Below are positions 24,134 through 34,089 of a stretch of 64,000 nucleotides of DNA, piece after piece. The notes below the pieces were generated by a model. That model was given only the letters and a program-made list of their open reading frames with translations, did not search any database and was not told where the DNA came from. Origin of the DNA: Flavobacterium johnsoniae UW101. Lineage in GTDB: Bacteria > Bacteroidota > Bacteroidia > Flavobacteriales > Flavobacteriaceae. A program made the translations under genes and the position numbers. Position 1 is the first letter of the stretch; each line of letters opens with the position of its first letter. The stretch is from assembly GCF_000016645.1 (NCBI RefSeq), contig NC_009441.1:2108001-2172000 (forward strand). Direction: 5' to 3'.

Positions 24134-26653
24134 ATGGCAAAGAATTTAGTAATAGTGGAGTCACCTGCAAAGGCGAAAACGATCGAGAAATTTCTTGGGA
24201 GTGATTTTCAGGTGGAGTCAAGTTATGGTCACATAGCAGACTTACCATCCAAGGAAATAGGGGTAGATGTAGAGAATGGTTTTAAACCTAAATATGAAGT
24301 TTCCCCGGATAAAAAAGCCTTGGTAACGAAACTAAAATCGCTATCTAAAAATGCCGAAACGGTTTGGTTAGCATCCGATGAGGACCGCGAGGGAGAGGCT
24401 ATTTCATGGCACTTGGCGGAAGAATTAAAACTGGATACAAAAAAGACCAAACGAATTGTTTTTCACGAGATTACAAAATCTGCGATTCTTAAAGCAATTG
24501 ACAATCCAAGAGAAATTGATTATAATTTAGTTAATGCGCAGCAAGCGAGAAGAGTATTAGATCGTTTAGTGGGTTATGAATTATCTCCGGTTTTATGGAG
24601 AAAAATTAAAGGCGGACTTTCTGCAGGTCGTGTACAATCTGTTTCTGTACGTTTGATTGTTGAAAGAGAACGCGAAATTCAAAGTTTTAATGCAGTGGCA
24701 ACCTATTCAATTGTTGCTGAATTTGTAAACGAAGCTGGAAAAGCTTTTAAAGCAAAACTGCCAAAAAACTTCAATACAAAAAAAGAAGCCGAAGATTTTT
24801 TAAACAAAAACATCGGTTCTAAATATAAGGTAGCTGATTTAGAAACTAAACCTACCAAAAAATCTCCAACAGCACCTTTTACAACTTCAACGTTGCAGCA
24901 GGAAGCAGCAAGAAAATTATACCTGCCGGTTGGAATTACCATGCAGTTAGCACAGCGTTTATATGAGGCGGGACTTATTACTTATATGAGAACCGACTCG
25001 GTAAATCTTTCTAAAGAAGCAATGGATGCTGCACAAGCAGAAATCATAAAATCTTACGGGGAAGAATTTTCTAAACCGAGAATTTTTGCAACAAAAAGTA
25101 AAGGAGCACAAGAAGCGCACGAAGCAATTCGTCCGACTGATATGTCACGCCATACTGTAAATATCGATCGTGATCAGGCTCGTTTGTATGATTTGATCTG
25201 GAAAAGAACTTTAGCATCTCAAATGAGCGATGCGCAGCTTGAAAGAACAAACGTAAAAATAGAAGCTGATAATCATGATGAGCTTTTTACAGCTTCTGGA
25301 GAAGTTTTGCTTTTTGAAGGTTTCTTAAAAGTGTATTTAGAAGGTCATGATGATGATGAGGAAGAGCAAGAAGGAATGCTTCCGGCTTTAAAAGTAAACG
25401 AAAAGCTGGCTAATAACTATATTACAGCTACAGAACGATATTCAAGACCGCCTGCACGTTATACAGAGGCATCTTTGGTTAAAAAACTAGAGGAACTTGG
25501 TATCGGACGTCCGTCTACTTATGCACCAACTATTTCAACAATTATCAATAGAAATTATGTTGAAAAAGGAACGCTTGAAGGGCAGGAACGTAACTATACA
25601 CAGTTGACTTTACAAAATAGTAAAGTAGGTGAGAAGCTTTTAAAAGAAAATACTGGTTCTGATAAAGGAAAGCTGGTTCCTACTGATATTGGTACTATCG
25701 TAACAGATTTCTTAGTTAAGAATTTCGGGAATATTTTAGATTATAATTTTACTGCAAAAGTTGAGCAGGATTTTGATGAAATTGCCGAAGGAAATATCGA
25801 CTGGGCAATCATGATGCAGGATTTCTACAATAAATTTCACCCAAATGTAAAAGAAGTTGAAGCTAATGCTGAACGTGAAAGCGGTGAAAGAATTTTAGGA
25901 AAAGATGCAGATGGAAGACAAGTTTCTGTTCGTTTAGGGAAATTTGGACCAATGGCTCAAATTGGAGAAGCAGATGATGAAGATAAAAAGTTTGCCAGCC
26001 TGATGGCAGATCAAAATATTGGAAATATCACACTTGAAGAAGCTTTGAATTTATTCTTGCTTCCTAAAAATTTAGGAGAATATAAAGGAGAAGAAGTAGA
26101 AGTGAGCAATGGTCGTTACGGTCCGTATGTTCGTCACGGAAGTGTGTTTATTTCATTACCTCGCGGTGAAGATCCTTTGAATGTTACAAAAGAAAGAGCT
26201 AAGGAATTAATTGACGAAAAAGCACTTGCTGATGCGCCAATTGCTGTTTACAAAGGAGAAGCAGTTCAAAAAGGTGTGGGACGTTTTGGTCCTTTTATTA
26301 AATGGAACGGTCTTTTTGTAAATGTGAGCAAAAAATACAATTTCGATAATTTATCTCAGGCAGATGTTGAAGAATTAATTGAAGATAAATTACAAAAGAA
26401 TATTGATAAAGTTCTTCACAATTGGGAAGAAGAAGGAATTGTAGTTGAAAAAGCCCGCTGGGGACGTTCAGTTATTTTAAAAGGTAAAATCAAAATTGAA
26501 TTAAGTAAAGATGTTGATGCGACAAAATTAACATTGGCCGAAGTTCAGGAAATGATCGAGAAAAAAGCACCGGCTAAAAAAACAGCAGCAAAGAAAACCA
26601 CAGCAGCTAAAAAAACTACAACCGCTAAAAAAGCACCAGCAAAAAAGAAATAA
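24134..26653 (+). CDS. topA: DNA topoisomerase I (type IA)
   Basis: Toprim domain at the start (NLVIVESPAKAKTIEKFLG, DEDREGEAISWHL), then the type IA core with the catalytic Tyr in GLITYMRTDSVNLS and RPSTYAPTI. The C-terminal half has topoisomerase repeats without zinc cysteines (GRYGPYVRHG, GRFGPFIKW) and ends in a Lys/Ala-rich tail of about 30 residues that likely binds DNA. It relaxes negative supercoils. The start at 24134 gives MAKNLVIVES; an in-frame start at 24113 would lie inside the -7 box. The arginase-fold gene follows 3 bases after the stop, suggesting a shared transcript. Confidence 0.98.
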   Translation: MAKNLVIVESPAKAKTIEKFLGSDFQVESSYGHIADLPSKEIGVDVENGFKPKYEVSPDKKALVTKLKSLSKNAETVWLASDEDREGEAISWHLAEELKLDTKKTKRIVFHEITKSAILKAIDNPREIDYNLVNAQQARRVLDRLVGYELSPVLWRKIKGGLSAGRVQSVSVRLIVEREREIQSFNAVATYSIVAEFVNEAGKAFKAKLPKNFNTKKEAEDFLNKNIGSKYKVADLETKPTKKSPTAPFTTSTLQQEAARKLYLPVGITMQLAQRLYEAGLITYMRTDSVNLSKEAMDAAQAEIIKSYGEEFSKPRIFATKSKGAQEAHEAIRPTDMSRHTVNIDRDQARLYDLIWKRTLASQMSDAQLERTNVKIEADNHDELFTASGEVLLFEGFLKVYLEGHDDDEEEQEGMLPALKVNEKLANNYITATERYSRPPARYTEASLVKKLEELGIGRPSTYAPTISTIINRNYVEKGTLEGQERNYTQLTLQNSKVGEKLLKENTGSDKGKLVPTDIGTIVTDFLVKNFGNILDYNFTAKVEQDFDEIAEGNIDWAIMMQDFYNKFHPNVKEVEANAERESGERILGKDADGRQVSVRLGKFGPMAQIGEADDEDKKFASLMADQNIGNITLEEALNLFLLPKNLGEYKGEEVEVSNGRYGPYVRHGSVFISLPRGEDPLNVTKERAKELIDEKALADAPIAVYKGEAVQKGVGRFGPFIKWNGLFVNVSKKYNFDNLSQADVEELIEDKLQKNIDKVLHNWEEEGIVVEKARWGRSVILKGKIKIELSKDVDATKLTLAEVQEMIEKKAPAKKTAAKKTTAAKKTTTAKKAPAKKK

Positions 26654-26656
26654 AGA

Positions 26657-27808
26657 ATGGAATTTGACTTTCTAGAGCCTTTAAATGACGGAATTTTAAA
26701 ATTCATTAGTTCATTGTCTACACAAGAACTGGGGAGCAAAATTGTTTTGCATACTCAGGATCAATTTCCGGATATAAGCAAAATTAATATTGCGATCGTA
26801 GGTGTTCTCGAAGATCGACGCAACATTAATATGGTTAATGAAGTTAACCTTACTGCAGTTCGTAAAAAGCTTTACGGAATGTTTCCTGGTAACTGGGATG
26901 CATCAATTGCAGATTTAGGAGATATTCTTGCAGGTGATTCTGTAGAGGATACTTATTTTGCAGTAAAAAAAGTTGTAGCTGCTTTAATTAAGAATAAAGT
27001 GATTCCTATAGTCCTGGGAGGTTCTCAGGATTTAACCTACGCTTTGTATCGTGCTTACGACGATTTAGAGCAAATGGTAAATATGGTTTCTGTAGATAAT
27101 AAATTTGATTTTGGTAAAGAAAATGAATCGGTTTCGGCTAATTCTTACCTAACGCAGATTATTATTAATGAACCAAACAACCTGTTTAATTACTGTAATA
27201 TAGGATATCAGACTTATTACAATTCTCAGGAAGAAATTGATTTAATTGAAAAGCTGTTTTTTGATGCTTACCGTTTAGGTGAAATTTCAAATAATATTGC
27301 TTTGGCTGAGCCTGTATTTCGAGATGCAGATTTAGTTAGTATTGATTTGAATTCTGTAAAGTCTTCTGCATCAGGCAATATGGTTTCTTTTGAGCCAAAT
27401 GGTTTCAACGGAAAAGAGATTTGCTCTCTGGCTAGATATGCCGGAATAAGTGATAAAGTTTCTTCTTTTGGAATCTTTAATCATAATAGTACATTGCCGG
27501 AATCTCCTATAATGGCTCAGATAATCTGGTATTTTATAGAAGGATATCATTACAGATCAAAAGAATATCCATTTGGAAGCAGAACAAATTATTTAAAATA
27601 CATCGTTCCGCTGGAAGAAGAGGAACTTGTGTTTTATAAAAGTGACAAAACTGAGCGTTGGTGGATTGAAATTCCATTCGAAACAAACGGCAGCAATAAA
27701 TTAAAAAGAAATACGTTATTACCATGTTCTTACGACGAATATTTGTCAGCTTGCAATCAAGAATTGCCAGAAAGATGGTGGAAAGCACAGCGAAAAAACG
27801 CTTTGTAG
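26657..27808 (+). CDS. Arginase/formiminoglutamase-fold protein lacking metal ligands
   Basis: 383 residues with an arginase-like layout: IAIVGVLEDRR near 45, VIPIVLGGSQDLTYALYRAY near 115, MVSVDNKFDFG near 140, DLVSIDLNSVKSS near 230. In active ureohydrolases these are GGDHS, DAHxD and SxDxDxxDP, which hold two Mn ions. Here they read GGSQD, VDNKFD and SIDLNSVK, so most His and Asp ligands are lost and catalysis is unlikely. It begins 3 bases after topA and precedes gldK on the same strand; conserved co-location with gliding genes is known to me in flavobacteria, but a role in motility is inference. Confidence 0.85.
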   Translation: MEFDFLEPLNDGILKFISSLSTQELGSKIVLHTQDQFPDISKINIAIVGVLEDRRNINMVNEVNLTAVRKKLYGMFPGNWDASIADLGDILAGDSVEDTYFAVKKVVAALIKNKVIPIVLGGSQDLTYALYRAYDDLEQMVNMVSVDNKFDFGKENESVSANSYLTQIIINEPNNLFNYCNIGYQTYYNSQEEIDLIEKLFFDAYRLGEISNNIALAEPVFRDADLVSIDLNSVKSSASGNMVSFEPNGFNGKEICSLARYAGISDKVSSFGIFNHNSTLPESPIMAQIIWYFIEGYHYRSKEYPFGSRTNYLKYIVPLEEEELVFYKSDKTERWWIEIPFETNGSNKLKRNTLLPCSYDEYLSACNQELPERWWKAQRKNAL

Positions 27809-28071
27809 AAGAAAATTTCGAAAGAAATCTTAAAATATTTAATTTTTAGGAAAATAAGTTAAAATTATTAGTAAGAAAAGGTGTATTTATTATAAAATTT
27901 AACGTTTTACGTCGATTTTTTTAATCAGTTTATCGAGGAAATATTTTTTTTTTATTTTATTTAACATTATTTTTGAACGGTAAAAGAAAATTCGCAAATA
28001 GGTATTGTTTTTTAGATAAATAATAAATACGTTTACGGACTTTTAGTAATGAATAGATAATCCAAATTTAT

Positions 28072-29466
28072 ATGAAGAAGTTTATTGCATTTGCAGCAAT
28101 GTTAACACTAGTAATCGGCTGTGGTAAGTCAGGTGACAAAGGTGAATTAGTTGGTGTTACAGGAGGGAAATGGCATCCTGAAAAACCGTATGGAATGACT
28201 TTGGTTCCGGGTGGATCTTTTATTATGGGTAAATCTGATGGTGACTTAGCTAATGTAGAAGATGCTCCAACAAGAACTGTAACTGTTCGCTCGTTTTATA
28301 TGGACGAAACTGAGATCACTAATAGTGAGTACCGTCAATTTGTAGAGTGGGTAAAAGATTCTACAATGAGAGTTCGTCTTGCTATTTTAGCTGATGAAAC
28401 TGGTCAAAAAAGTACTGGTGACAAAGGTAAAAAAGGCGGTAGTATTGCTGATTATGCATTTAATGATTCTGAGCCGGATAAAATGACGGCTTATGATAAA
28501 TATATGTATGATAACTACTATAGTGTAGGGACAAAAGATGATCCGTATGCTGGTAGAAAATTAAACAAAAAAGTAAAATTAATTAGAGATACTAAAGCTT
28601 ATCCAGATGAGTATTATGCTGAAGTAATGGATTCTATGTATTTACCAATTGAAGAATCATACAATGGTTTAAGAACAATTGATGTAAATAAATTGAAATT
28701 CCGTTATTCTTGGATGGATATTCAGGCAGCTGCAAAAGCTAAAGTTGGAAAAAGAAAAGACTTCGTTAAAACTGAACAAGTTAATGTATACCCTGATACA
28801 ACAGTTTGGATTAAAGATTTCGCATATTCATATAATGAGCCAATGCACAATGATTATTTCTGGCACAAAGCTTACGGAGATTATCCAGTAGTAGGTGTGA
28901 CTTGGAAACAAGCTAAAGCATTCTGTGCTTGGAGAACTTTAAATAAAAACAGCTACATTAAATCTAAGAAAAAAGGACGTGATTTAGTTAACGCATTCAG
29001 ACTTCCAACAGAAGCAGAATGGGAGTATGCTGCAAGAGGTGGTCTGGAGTCTGCTACATACCCTTGGGGAGGTCCTTACACTAAGAGTGACAGAGGATGC
29101 TTCATGGCAAACTTTAAACCAAACAGAGGAGATTACGCTGCAGACGAGGCTTTATATACTGTTGAAGCAAAATCTTACGAGCAAAACGGTTATGGACTAT
29201 ATAACATGGCAGGAAACGTTTCTGAGTGGACAGATTCGGCTTACAATCCAAATGCATACGAGTATGTTTCTACAATGAACCCTAACGTAATTGATGGAAA
29301 CAACCAAAGAAAAGTTGTTCGTGGAGGATCTTGGAAAGATGTTGCTTACTTCCTGCAAGTAAGTACTCGTGATCACGAATATGCTGATTCTGCAAGAAGC
29401 TACATTGGTTTCAGAACTGTACAAGATTACATGGGAACTCAAGTAACAGGAGGCGGAAGAAAATAA
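28072..29466 (+). CDS. gldK: Gliding motility / T9SS lipoprotein GldK
   Basis: Lipoprotein signal with lipidated Cys17 (TLVIGCGKS). The rest is a formylglycine-generating-enzyme (sulfatase-modifying) fold: MTLVPGGSFIMGKSDGD, YPVVGVTWKQAKAFCAWRTL, FRLPTEAEWEYAARGG, NMAGNVSEWTDSAY, VVRGGSWKDVAYFLQVSTRD and IGFRTVQ. That fold without the usual enzyme setting, together with the downstream gldLMN, identifies GldK (PorK). It forms periplasmic rings with GldN beneath the outer membrane in the type IX secretion system. First gene of the cluster; 27809-28071 upstream is AT-rich leader without a gene. Confidence 0.97.
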   Translation: MKKFIAFAAMLTLVIGCGKSGDKGELVGVTGGKWHPEKPYGMTLVPGGSFIMGKSDGDLANVEDAPTRTVTVRSFYMDETEITNSEYRQFVEWVKDSTMRVRLAILADETGQKSTGDKGKKGGSIADYAFNDSEPDKMTAYDKYMYDNYYSVGTKDDPYAGRKLNKKVKLIRDTKAYPDEYYAEVMDSMYLPIEESYNGLRTIDVNKLKFRYSWMDIQAAAKAKVGKRKDFVKTEQVNVYPDTTVWIKDFAYSYNEPMHNDYFWHKAYGDYPVVGVTWKQAKAFCAWRTLNKNSYIKSKKKGRDLVNAFRLPTEAEWEYAARGGLESATYPWGGPYTKSDRGCFMANFKPNRGDYAADEALYTVEAKSYEQNGYGLYNMAGNVSEWTDSAYNPNAYEYVSTMNPNVIDGNNQRKVVRGGSWKDVAYFLQVSTRDHEYADSARSYIGFRTVQDYMGTQVTGGGRK

Positions 29467-29547
29467 TAATAACTTAGTGTATAATTAAATCAATATACAA
29501 AAACCAAATCGAATCTATTTAAAATTAAAACCTAAAAAAGAATTATT

Positions 29548-30195
29548 ATGGCATTATTAAGTAAAAAAGTTATGAATTTCGCTTATGGTATGGGAGCGGC
29601 AGTGGTAATCGTTGGAGCTTTATTCAAAATTACTCACTTTGAGATTGGGCCATTAACAGGGACAGTGATGCTTTCTATCGGTCTTTTGACTGAGGCATTA
29701 ATCTTTGCGTTATCTGCTTTTGAACCAGTTGAGGATGAATTAGATTGGACTCTAGTTTACCCAGAATTAGCTAACGGACAAGCTAGAAAAAAAGAAGCTA
29801 AAGCGGAAACTGCAACTGATGCCCAAGGTTTATTGTCTCAAAAATTAGATGCAATGTTAAAAGAAGCTAAAGTTGACGGTGAGTTAATGGCAAGCTTAGG
29901 TAACAGCATCAAAAACTTCGAAGGAGCTGCAAAAGCAATTTCTCCAACTGTAGATTCAATCGCAGGTCAAAAGAAATATGCTGAAGAAATGTCTATGGCA
30001 GCTGCACAAATGGAATCATTAAACAGTTTATATAAAGTTCAATTAGAAAGTGCTTCAAGAAATGCACAAGCAAACAGCGAAATTGCTGAGAACGCTGCTA
30101 AGTTAAAAGAGCAAATGGCTTCTATGACTGCAAACATCGCTTCTTTAAACAGCGTTTACGGTGGTATGCTTTCTGCAATGAGTAACAAAGGATAA
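29548..30195 (+). CDS. gldL: Gliding motor protein GldL
   Basis: 215 residues. Two membrane helices near the N-terminus: about 11-26 (FAYGMGAAVVIVGALF) and 37-57 (TGTVMLSIGLLTEALIFALSA). Charged residues sit within or next to them (K27, H30, E49, E59), of which E49 within the second helix corresponds to the proton-pathway glutamate described for GldL. The remainder is a long cytoplasmic coiled-coil-like tail rich in Ala, Glu and Lys. GldL surrounds a GldM dimer in the inner membrane and powers type IX secretion and gliding with the proton motive force. 81 bases after gldK. Confidence 0.97.
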   Translation: MALLSKKVMNFAYGMGAAVVIVGALFKITHFEIGPLTGTVMLSIGLLTEALIFALSAFEPVEDELDWTLVYPELANGQARKKEAKAETATDAQGLLSQKLDAMLKEAKVDGELMASLGNSIKNFEGAAKAISPTVDSIAGQKKYAEEMSMAAAQMESLNSLYKVQLESASRNAQANSEIAENAAKLKEQMASMTANIASLNSVYGGMLSAMSNKG

Positions 30196-30246
30196 TTAGT
30201 TTTTAACTAGATATTACATTTATTAATAAGAACTAATTAGACAAAA

Positions 30247-31788
30247 ATGGCAGGAGGAAAATTAACCCCTAGACAGAAGATGATTAACCTGATGTATCTG
30301 GTTTTCATCGCAATGTTAGCAATGAACGTATCAAAAGAAGTTATTTCTGCTTTTGGTTTGATGAATGAAAAATTCGAAGCTGCAAATACATCTTCAGTTA
30401 CAACAAATGAAAGTTTGTTGACATCTTTAGATCAAAAAGCTGCTGAAGCAAAAGGAGAATTTGCTAAAGCTGCAGAAACAGCTCACAAAGTTCAGGCTGC
30501 TTCAAAAGAATTCTACGATTACATAGGTACTTTAAAAACTCAGGCTGTAAAAGGTTTTGAAGTTGATAAAGAAACTGGAAAAATGCCATACGAAGCTATG
30601 GATAGAGGTGATAACATCGATGACTGGTTTACAGGAGACGGTTACACTAAAAAAGGTAATGAAATTATCGCTAAAATCGAGAAATATAAATCAGATATTA
30701 AAGCTGCTTTAGGTACAGATAAAAAATATGCTGGAATTATTTCTGAGGTTGAGAAAAAATTTGATGTTTCTGACGTAAAAAACAAAGAAGGTATTAAAGA
30801 AAAATACTTAGCATACCACTTCAAAGGATTTCCTGCGATCGCTTCAGCTGCAAAACTTTCAGCTTGGCAGAATGACGTTAAGAAAACTGAAGCTGACGTT
30901 TACAACAGTGCATTAGGTAAAGCTGCAGTTGCTGCTGCTTCTTACAGCAACTACCAAGCAATCGTTGTTTTAGACAAAAATGCTTATTTCCAAGGTGAAA
31001 AAGTAACTGGTAAGGTAGTTTTAGGGCGTTATGACGAAAATACAAAACCAACTTCTTTCCAAGGTCCTGGACAAATTGTTAACGGACAAGCAGTAATCTC
31101 TTTAACTGCCGGTGGAGTAGGAGAACAAGATATTAACGGACAATTTACTTTCTTAGAAGATGGTAAAAACATTCCTTTAAAATTCTCTGGAAAATATGTT
31201 GTAGTTCCTAGACCAAACTCAGCTACAATTTCTGCTGATAAAATGAATGTAGTTTATAGAGGTGTTGTTAACCCAATCTCTGTATCATTCGCTGGTGTTG
31301 ATGCTAACAAAATTGTTGCAAGTGCTCCGGGATTATCTTCTGCAGGAAAACCAGGAAAATATAACATGAGCCCAGGTCAAGGTACTGAGGCTACAATTTC
31401 TGTAACTGGTACATTACCAAACGGAGATAAAGTAACAGATAAGAAAACATTCAGAATTAAAGGTATTCCTGGTCCAACAGGTACAATTAGAGGTGAAATG
31501 GGAGTTGTTAAAGGTCCTAAATCTAACTTAGAAATTGCTACTATTGGTGCTAAATTACTTGATTTTGATTTTGAAGTTGGTTTAGATGTTGTTGGATTCA
31601 ACATGAAAATTGCTGGACAGCCTACAGTTGTCGTTACTGGTAATAAAATGAATGCACAATGTAAATCAGTTCTTGCAAGAGCTGGTAAAGGAGACCAAGT
31701 TACTATTTCTGAAATTAAAACTAAACTTGTTGGAGCTGGTAGTTATTTATTACCAAGAACTGCTCCGGTAATTTACGAAATACAATAA
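30247..31788 (+). CDS. gldM: Gliding motor protein GldM
   Basis: 513 residues with one N-terminal membrane helix (MINLMYLVFIAMLAMNV, about 12-28) and a long periplasmic part made of helical D1 and three beta-rich domains (for example NPISVSFAGVDANKIVAS and GPTGTIRGEMGVVKGPKSN). The cytoplasmic start KLTPRQKMINLMYLV is the family signature. A GldM dimer spans the periplasm and is thought to transmit motor rotation from GldL to the GldK/GldN ring. Located 51 bases after gldL and 44 before gldN. Confidence 0.97.
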   Translation: MAGGKLTPRQKMINLMYLVFIAMLAMNVSKEVISAFGLMNEKFEAANTSSVTTNESLLTSLDQKAAEAKGEFAKAAETAHKVQAASKEFYDYIGTLKTQAVKGFEVDKETGKMPYEAMDRGDNIDDWFTGDGYTKKGNEIIAKIEKYKSDIKAALGTDKKYAGIISEVEKKFDVSDVKNKEGIKEKYLAYHFKGFPAIASAAKLSAWQNDVKKTEADVYNSALGKAAVAAASYSNYQAIVVLDKNAYFQGEKVTGKVVLGRYDENTKPTSFQGPGQIVNGQAVISLTAGGVGEQDINGQFTFLEDGKNIPLKFSGKYVVVPRPNSATISADKMNVVYRGVVNPISVSFAGVDANKIVASAPGLSSAGKPGKYNMSPGQGTEATISVTGTLPNGDKVTDKKTFRIKGIPGPTGTIRGEMGVVKGPKSNLEIATIGAKLLDFDFEVGLDVVGFNMKIAGQPTVVVTGNKMNAQCKSVLARAGKGDQVTISEIKTKLVGAGSYLLPRTAPVIYEIQ

Positions 31789-31832
31789 TAAAGTAGTTAA
31801 AACTACGTTCAATATCTTATAATGATACCACG

Positions 31833-32822
31833 ATGAAAGTAAGAAATTTTTTAATAGCTATTGTTTCTATCGCTGGAGGTTTTGCTTCTAATGCGCAATC
31901 TAATTTGCTTAATGCAAAAACTCCTGCTCAGATCGGACTTAAAACTCCTGCGCAGCTTATCTCAGATAATGATAAGCCTTTAGCTTACGGTTATGTTGAT
32001 GATAGAGATATCTTGATGGGTAAAACTACTTGGGAAATCATTGATTTAAATGAAAAAATCAACTTTCCAATGTATTTTCCTGTAGATACAGCTAATATTG
32101 GTTCTGATAGACGTTCTCTTTATGACGTTTTGACGAAAGCCATCACAAAAGGCAAAATAACTGAAGTTTATGCTGATAGTTATTTCAATACTAAAAAATC
32201 TATGAAAGACATCCAGGGTGCATTATCTCGTATTGATACTACAGATGCTGGTAGAGAACTTATCAACCAATATCCAGATGACTACAAATCACGTGTTGTG
32301 AAGAAAAAAGTAGTTACTGGAAGCGGTAAAAAGAAAGTTGTTACTTATGTAGATGAAACAGTTGGTCCAACAAGAACGGTTCCTGCTGAGTATATCTTAA
32401 AACAAGATCTTACTTCTGCTGATGTTACACAGTACAAAATTAAAGGGTACTGGTATTTTGACAAACGCCAGAGTGAATTGAAATATCGTTTACTTGGACT
32501 TTGTCCTGTAACTCCAGACGTTTATACAATGAATAGTGACGAGAAAGATTATATTGAATTGTTTTGGATTTTCTTCCCAAATGCACGTGAAGTACTGCAT
32601 GAAGCAAAAGCTTTTAACGACAACAATTCAGCACTTCCAATTTCTTTCGATCAAATCCTAAACTCTAGACGTTTTAATGCGGTAATCTACAAAGAGGAAA
32701 ACCTTTATGGAGATAGAGCTATTAGTGATTACATGAAAGACAATGCACAAAATCAATTGTTAGAATCTGAAAGAGTAAAAGAGAAGATTCGTAACTTCGA
32801 ACAAGACATGTGGAATTACTAA
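31833..32822 (+). CDS. gldN: Gliding motility / T9SS protein GldN
   Basis: Signal peptide MKVRNFLIAIVSIAGGFASNAQ; mature periplasmic protein with the GldN pattern KPLAYGYVDDRDILMGKTTWEIIDLNEKINFPMYFPVD, a basic KKKVVTGSGKKKVVTYVD segment, IKGYWYFDKRQSELKYRLLG and NSRRFNAVIYKEENLYGDR. It binds GldK in the outer-membrane-associated ring of the T9SS. The last gene of the gldKLMN transcript, followed by a strong terminator. Its near-duplicate gldO lies 197 bases downstream. Confidence 0.97.
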   Translation: MKVRNFLIAIVSIAGGFASNAQSNLLNAKTPAQIGLKTPAQLISDNDKPLAYGYVDDRDILMGKTTWEIIDLNEKINFPMYFPVDTANIGSDRRSLYDVLTKAITKGKITEVYADSYFNTKKSMKDIQGALSRIDTTDAGRELINQYPDDYKSRVVKKKVVTGSGKKKVVTYVDETVGPTRTVPAEYILKQDLTSADVTQYKIKGYWYFDKRQSELKYRLLGLCPVTPDVYTMNSDEKDYIELFWIFFPNAREVLHEAKAFNDNNSALPISFDQILNSRRFNAVIYKEENLYGDRAISDYMKDNAQNQLLESERVKEKIRNFEQDMWNY

Positions 32823-32843
32823 GTATCTGAAAATAAAATATTT

Positions 32844-32879
32844 AAAAAACTCTTACTACCTTTGTAGTAAGAGTTTTTT
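32844..32879 (+). terminator. Terminator of the gldKLMN transcript
   Basis: Stem ACTCTTACTAC / GTAGTAAGAGT flanked by A and T runs. A nearly identical terminator follows gldO at 34033-34070. Confidence 0.85.
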
Positions 32880-33019
32880 GTTTTTAACACTGATTTAGAT
32901 CTTTTTATAAAAACAAAACATTGCTCAATTTTAAATTACTTTTTAGTAATTTTGATTTTCTGTAAGAAAAATAACAATATTGAATATAAAATTACGTTTA
33001 ATTTCTTATAATATTTATC

Positions 33020-34012
33020 ATGATGAAAGTAAGGAATTTTTTAATTGCTGGTTTTGCCCTTATTAGTGGATTTGTTTGCAATGCACAATCTAATTTATTA
33101 AATGCTAAAACGGCTGATCAAATAGGGCACAAAACTGCAGCACAGCAAATTTCTGATAACGACAAGCCTTTGGCTTATGGTTATGTAGATGACAGGGATG
33201 TTTTAATGGCAAAGACAACTTGGGAAATTATTGATTTAAATGAGAAAATCAATTTTCCATTATATTTTCCGGTAGATACTGTGAATATTGGACCTGAAAG
33301 GCGTTCTCTTTATGATGTTTTGACCAAGGCCATTCGAAACGGCAGAATAACTGAAGTTTATACAGATAGTTATTTTAATACCAAAAAATCACTAAAAGAT
33401 ATTGAAGGATCTTTGACTCGTGTTGATACTACAGATGCTGGTAGAGAACTTGTGAATCAATATCCAGATGATTTCAGAACACGGGTTGTTAAGAAAAAAG
33501 TAGTGACAGGAACTGGTAAGAAAAAAGTAGTTAGCTATGTTGATCAAACAGTAGGGCCTACAAGAACGATTCCTGCTGAATATATCTTAAAGCAAGATCT
33601 TACTGCTGCCGATGTTTCACAATATAAAATTAAAGGGTACTGGTATTTTGATAAACGTCAGAGTGAATTAAAATATCGTCTGCTGGGAATTTGTCCAGTA
33701 ACTCCAGATGTTTATACAATGAATAGCGATGAAAAAGACTATATAGAACTGTTTTGGGTTTTCTTTCCTAATGCGCGGGAAGTGCTTCATGAAGCAAAAG
33801 CCTTTAATGATAAAAACTCTGCGCTTCCTATTTCGTTTGATCAAATCTTAAATTCAAGACGTTTTAATGCGGTTATCTATAAAGAAGAAAACGTATACGG
33901 AGACCGTGAAATTAAAGATTACATTAAAGACAATGCGCAAAGTCAATTGTTAGAATCTGAAAGGGTAAAAGAGAAGATTCGCAACTTCGAAGAAGATATG
34001 TGGAATTACTAA
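33020..34012 (+). CDS. gldO: GldN paralogue GldO
   Basis: 330 residues, closely similar to GldN over its whole length: same signal peptide layout, KPLAYGYVDDRDVLMAKTTWEIIDLNEKINF, KKKVVTGTGKKKVVSYVDQ and the identical stretch IKGYWYFDKRQSELKYRLLG. In F. johnsoniae gldO partly replaces gldN when the latter is absent, and the order gldN-gldO here matches. The ATG is doubled (33020 and 33023), either may be used. Own terminator at 34033-34070; the leader upstream resembles that of gldN, so the duplication covers more than the coding region. Confidence 0.95.
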   Translation: MMKVRNFLIAGFALISGFVCNAQSNLLNAKTADQIGHKTAAQQISDNDKPLAYGYVDDRDVLMAKTTWEIIDLNEKINFPLYFPVDTVNIGPERRSLYDVLTKAIRNGRITEVYTDSYFNTKKSLKDIEGSLTRVDTTDAGRELVNQYPDDFRTRVVKKKVVTGTGKKKVVSYVDQTVGPTRTIPAEYILKQDLTAADVSQYKIKGYWYFDKRQSELKYRLLGICPVTPDVYTMNSDEKDYIELFWVFFPNAREVLHEAKAFNDKNSALPISFDQILNSRRFNAVIYKEENVYGDREIKDYIKDNAQSQLLESERVKEKIRNFEEDMWNY

Positions 34013-34032
34013 GTGCTTAAATCCAAATTATA

Positions 34033-34070
34033 CAAAAAACTCTTGCTACCTTTGCAGTAAGAGTTTTTTT
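34033..34070 (+). terminator. Terminator of gldO
   Basis: CTCTTGCTACC and GCAGTAAGAG around a short loop with flanking A and T runs; differs from the gldN terminator at three positions. Confidence 0.85.
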
Positions 34071-34089
34071 TATTTTATCTATATTACCA

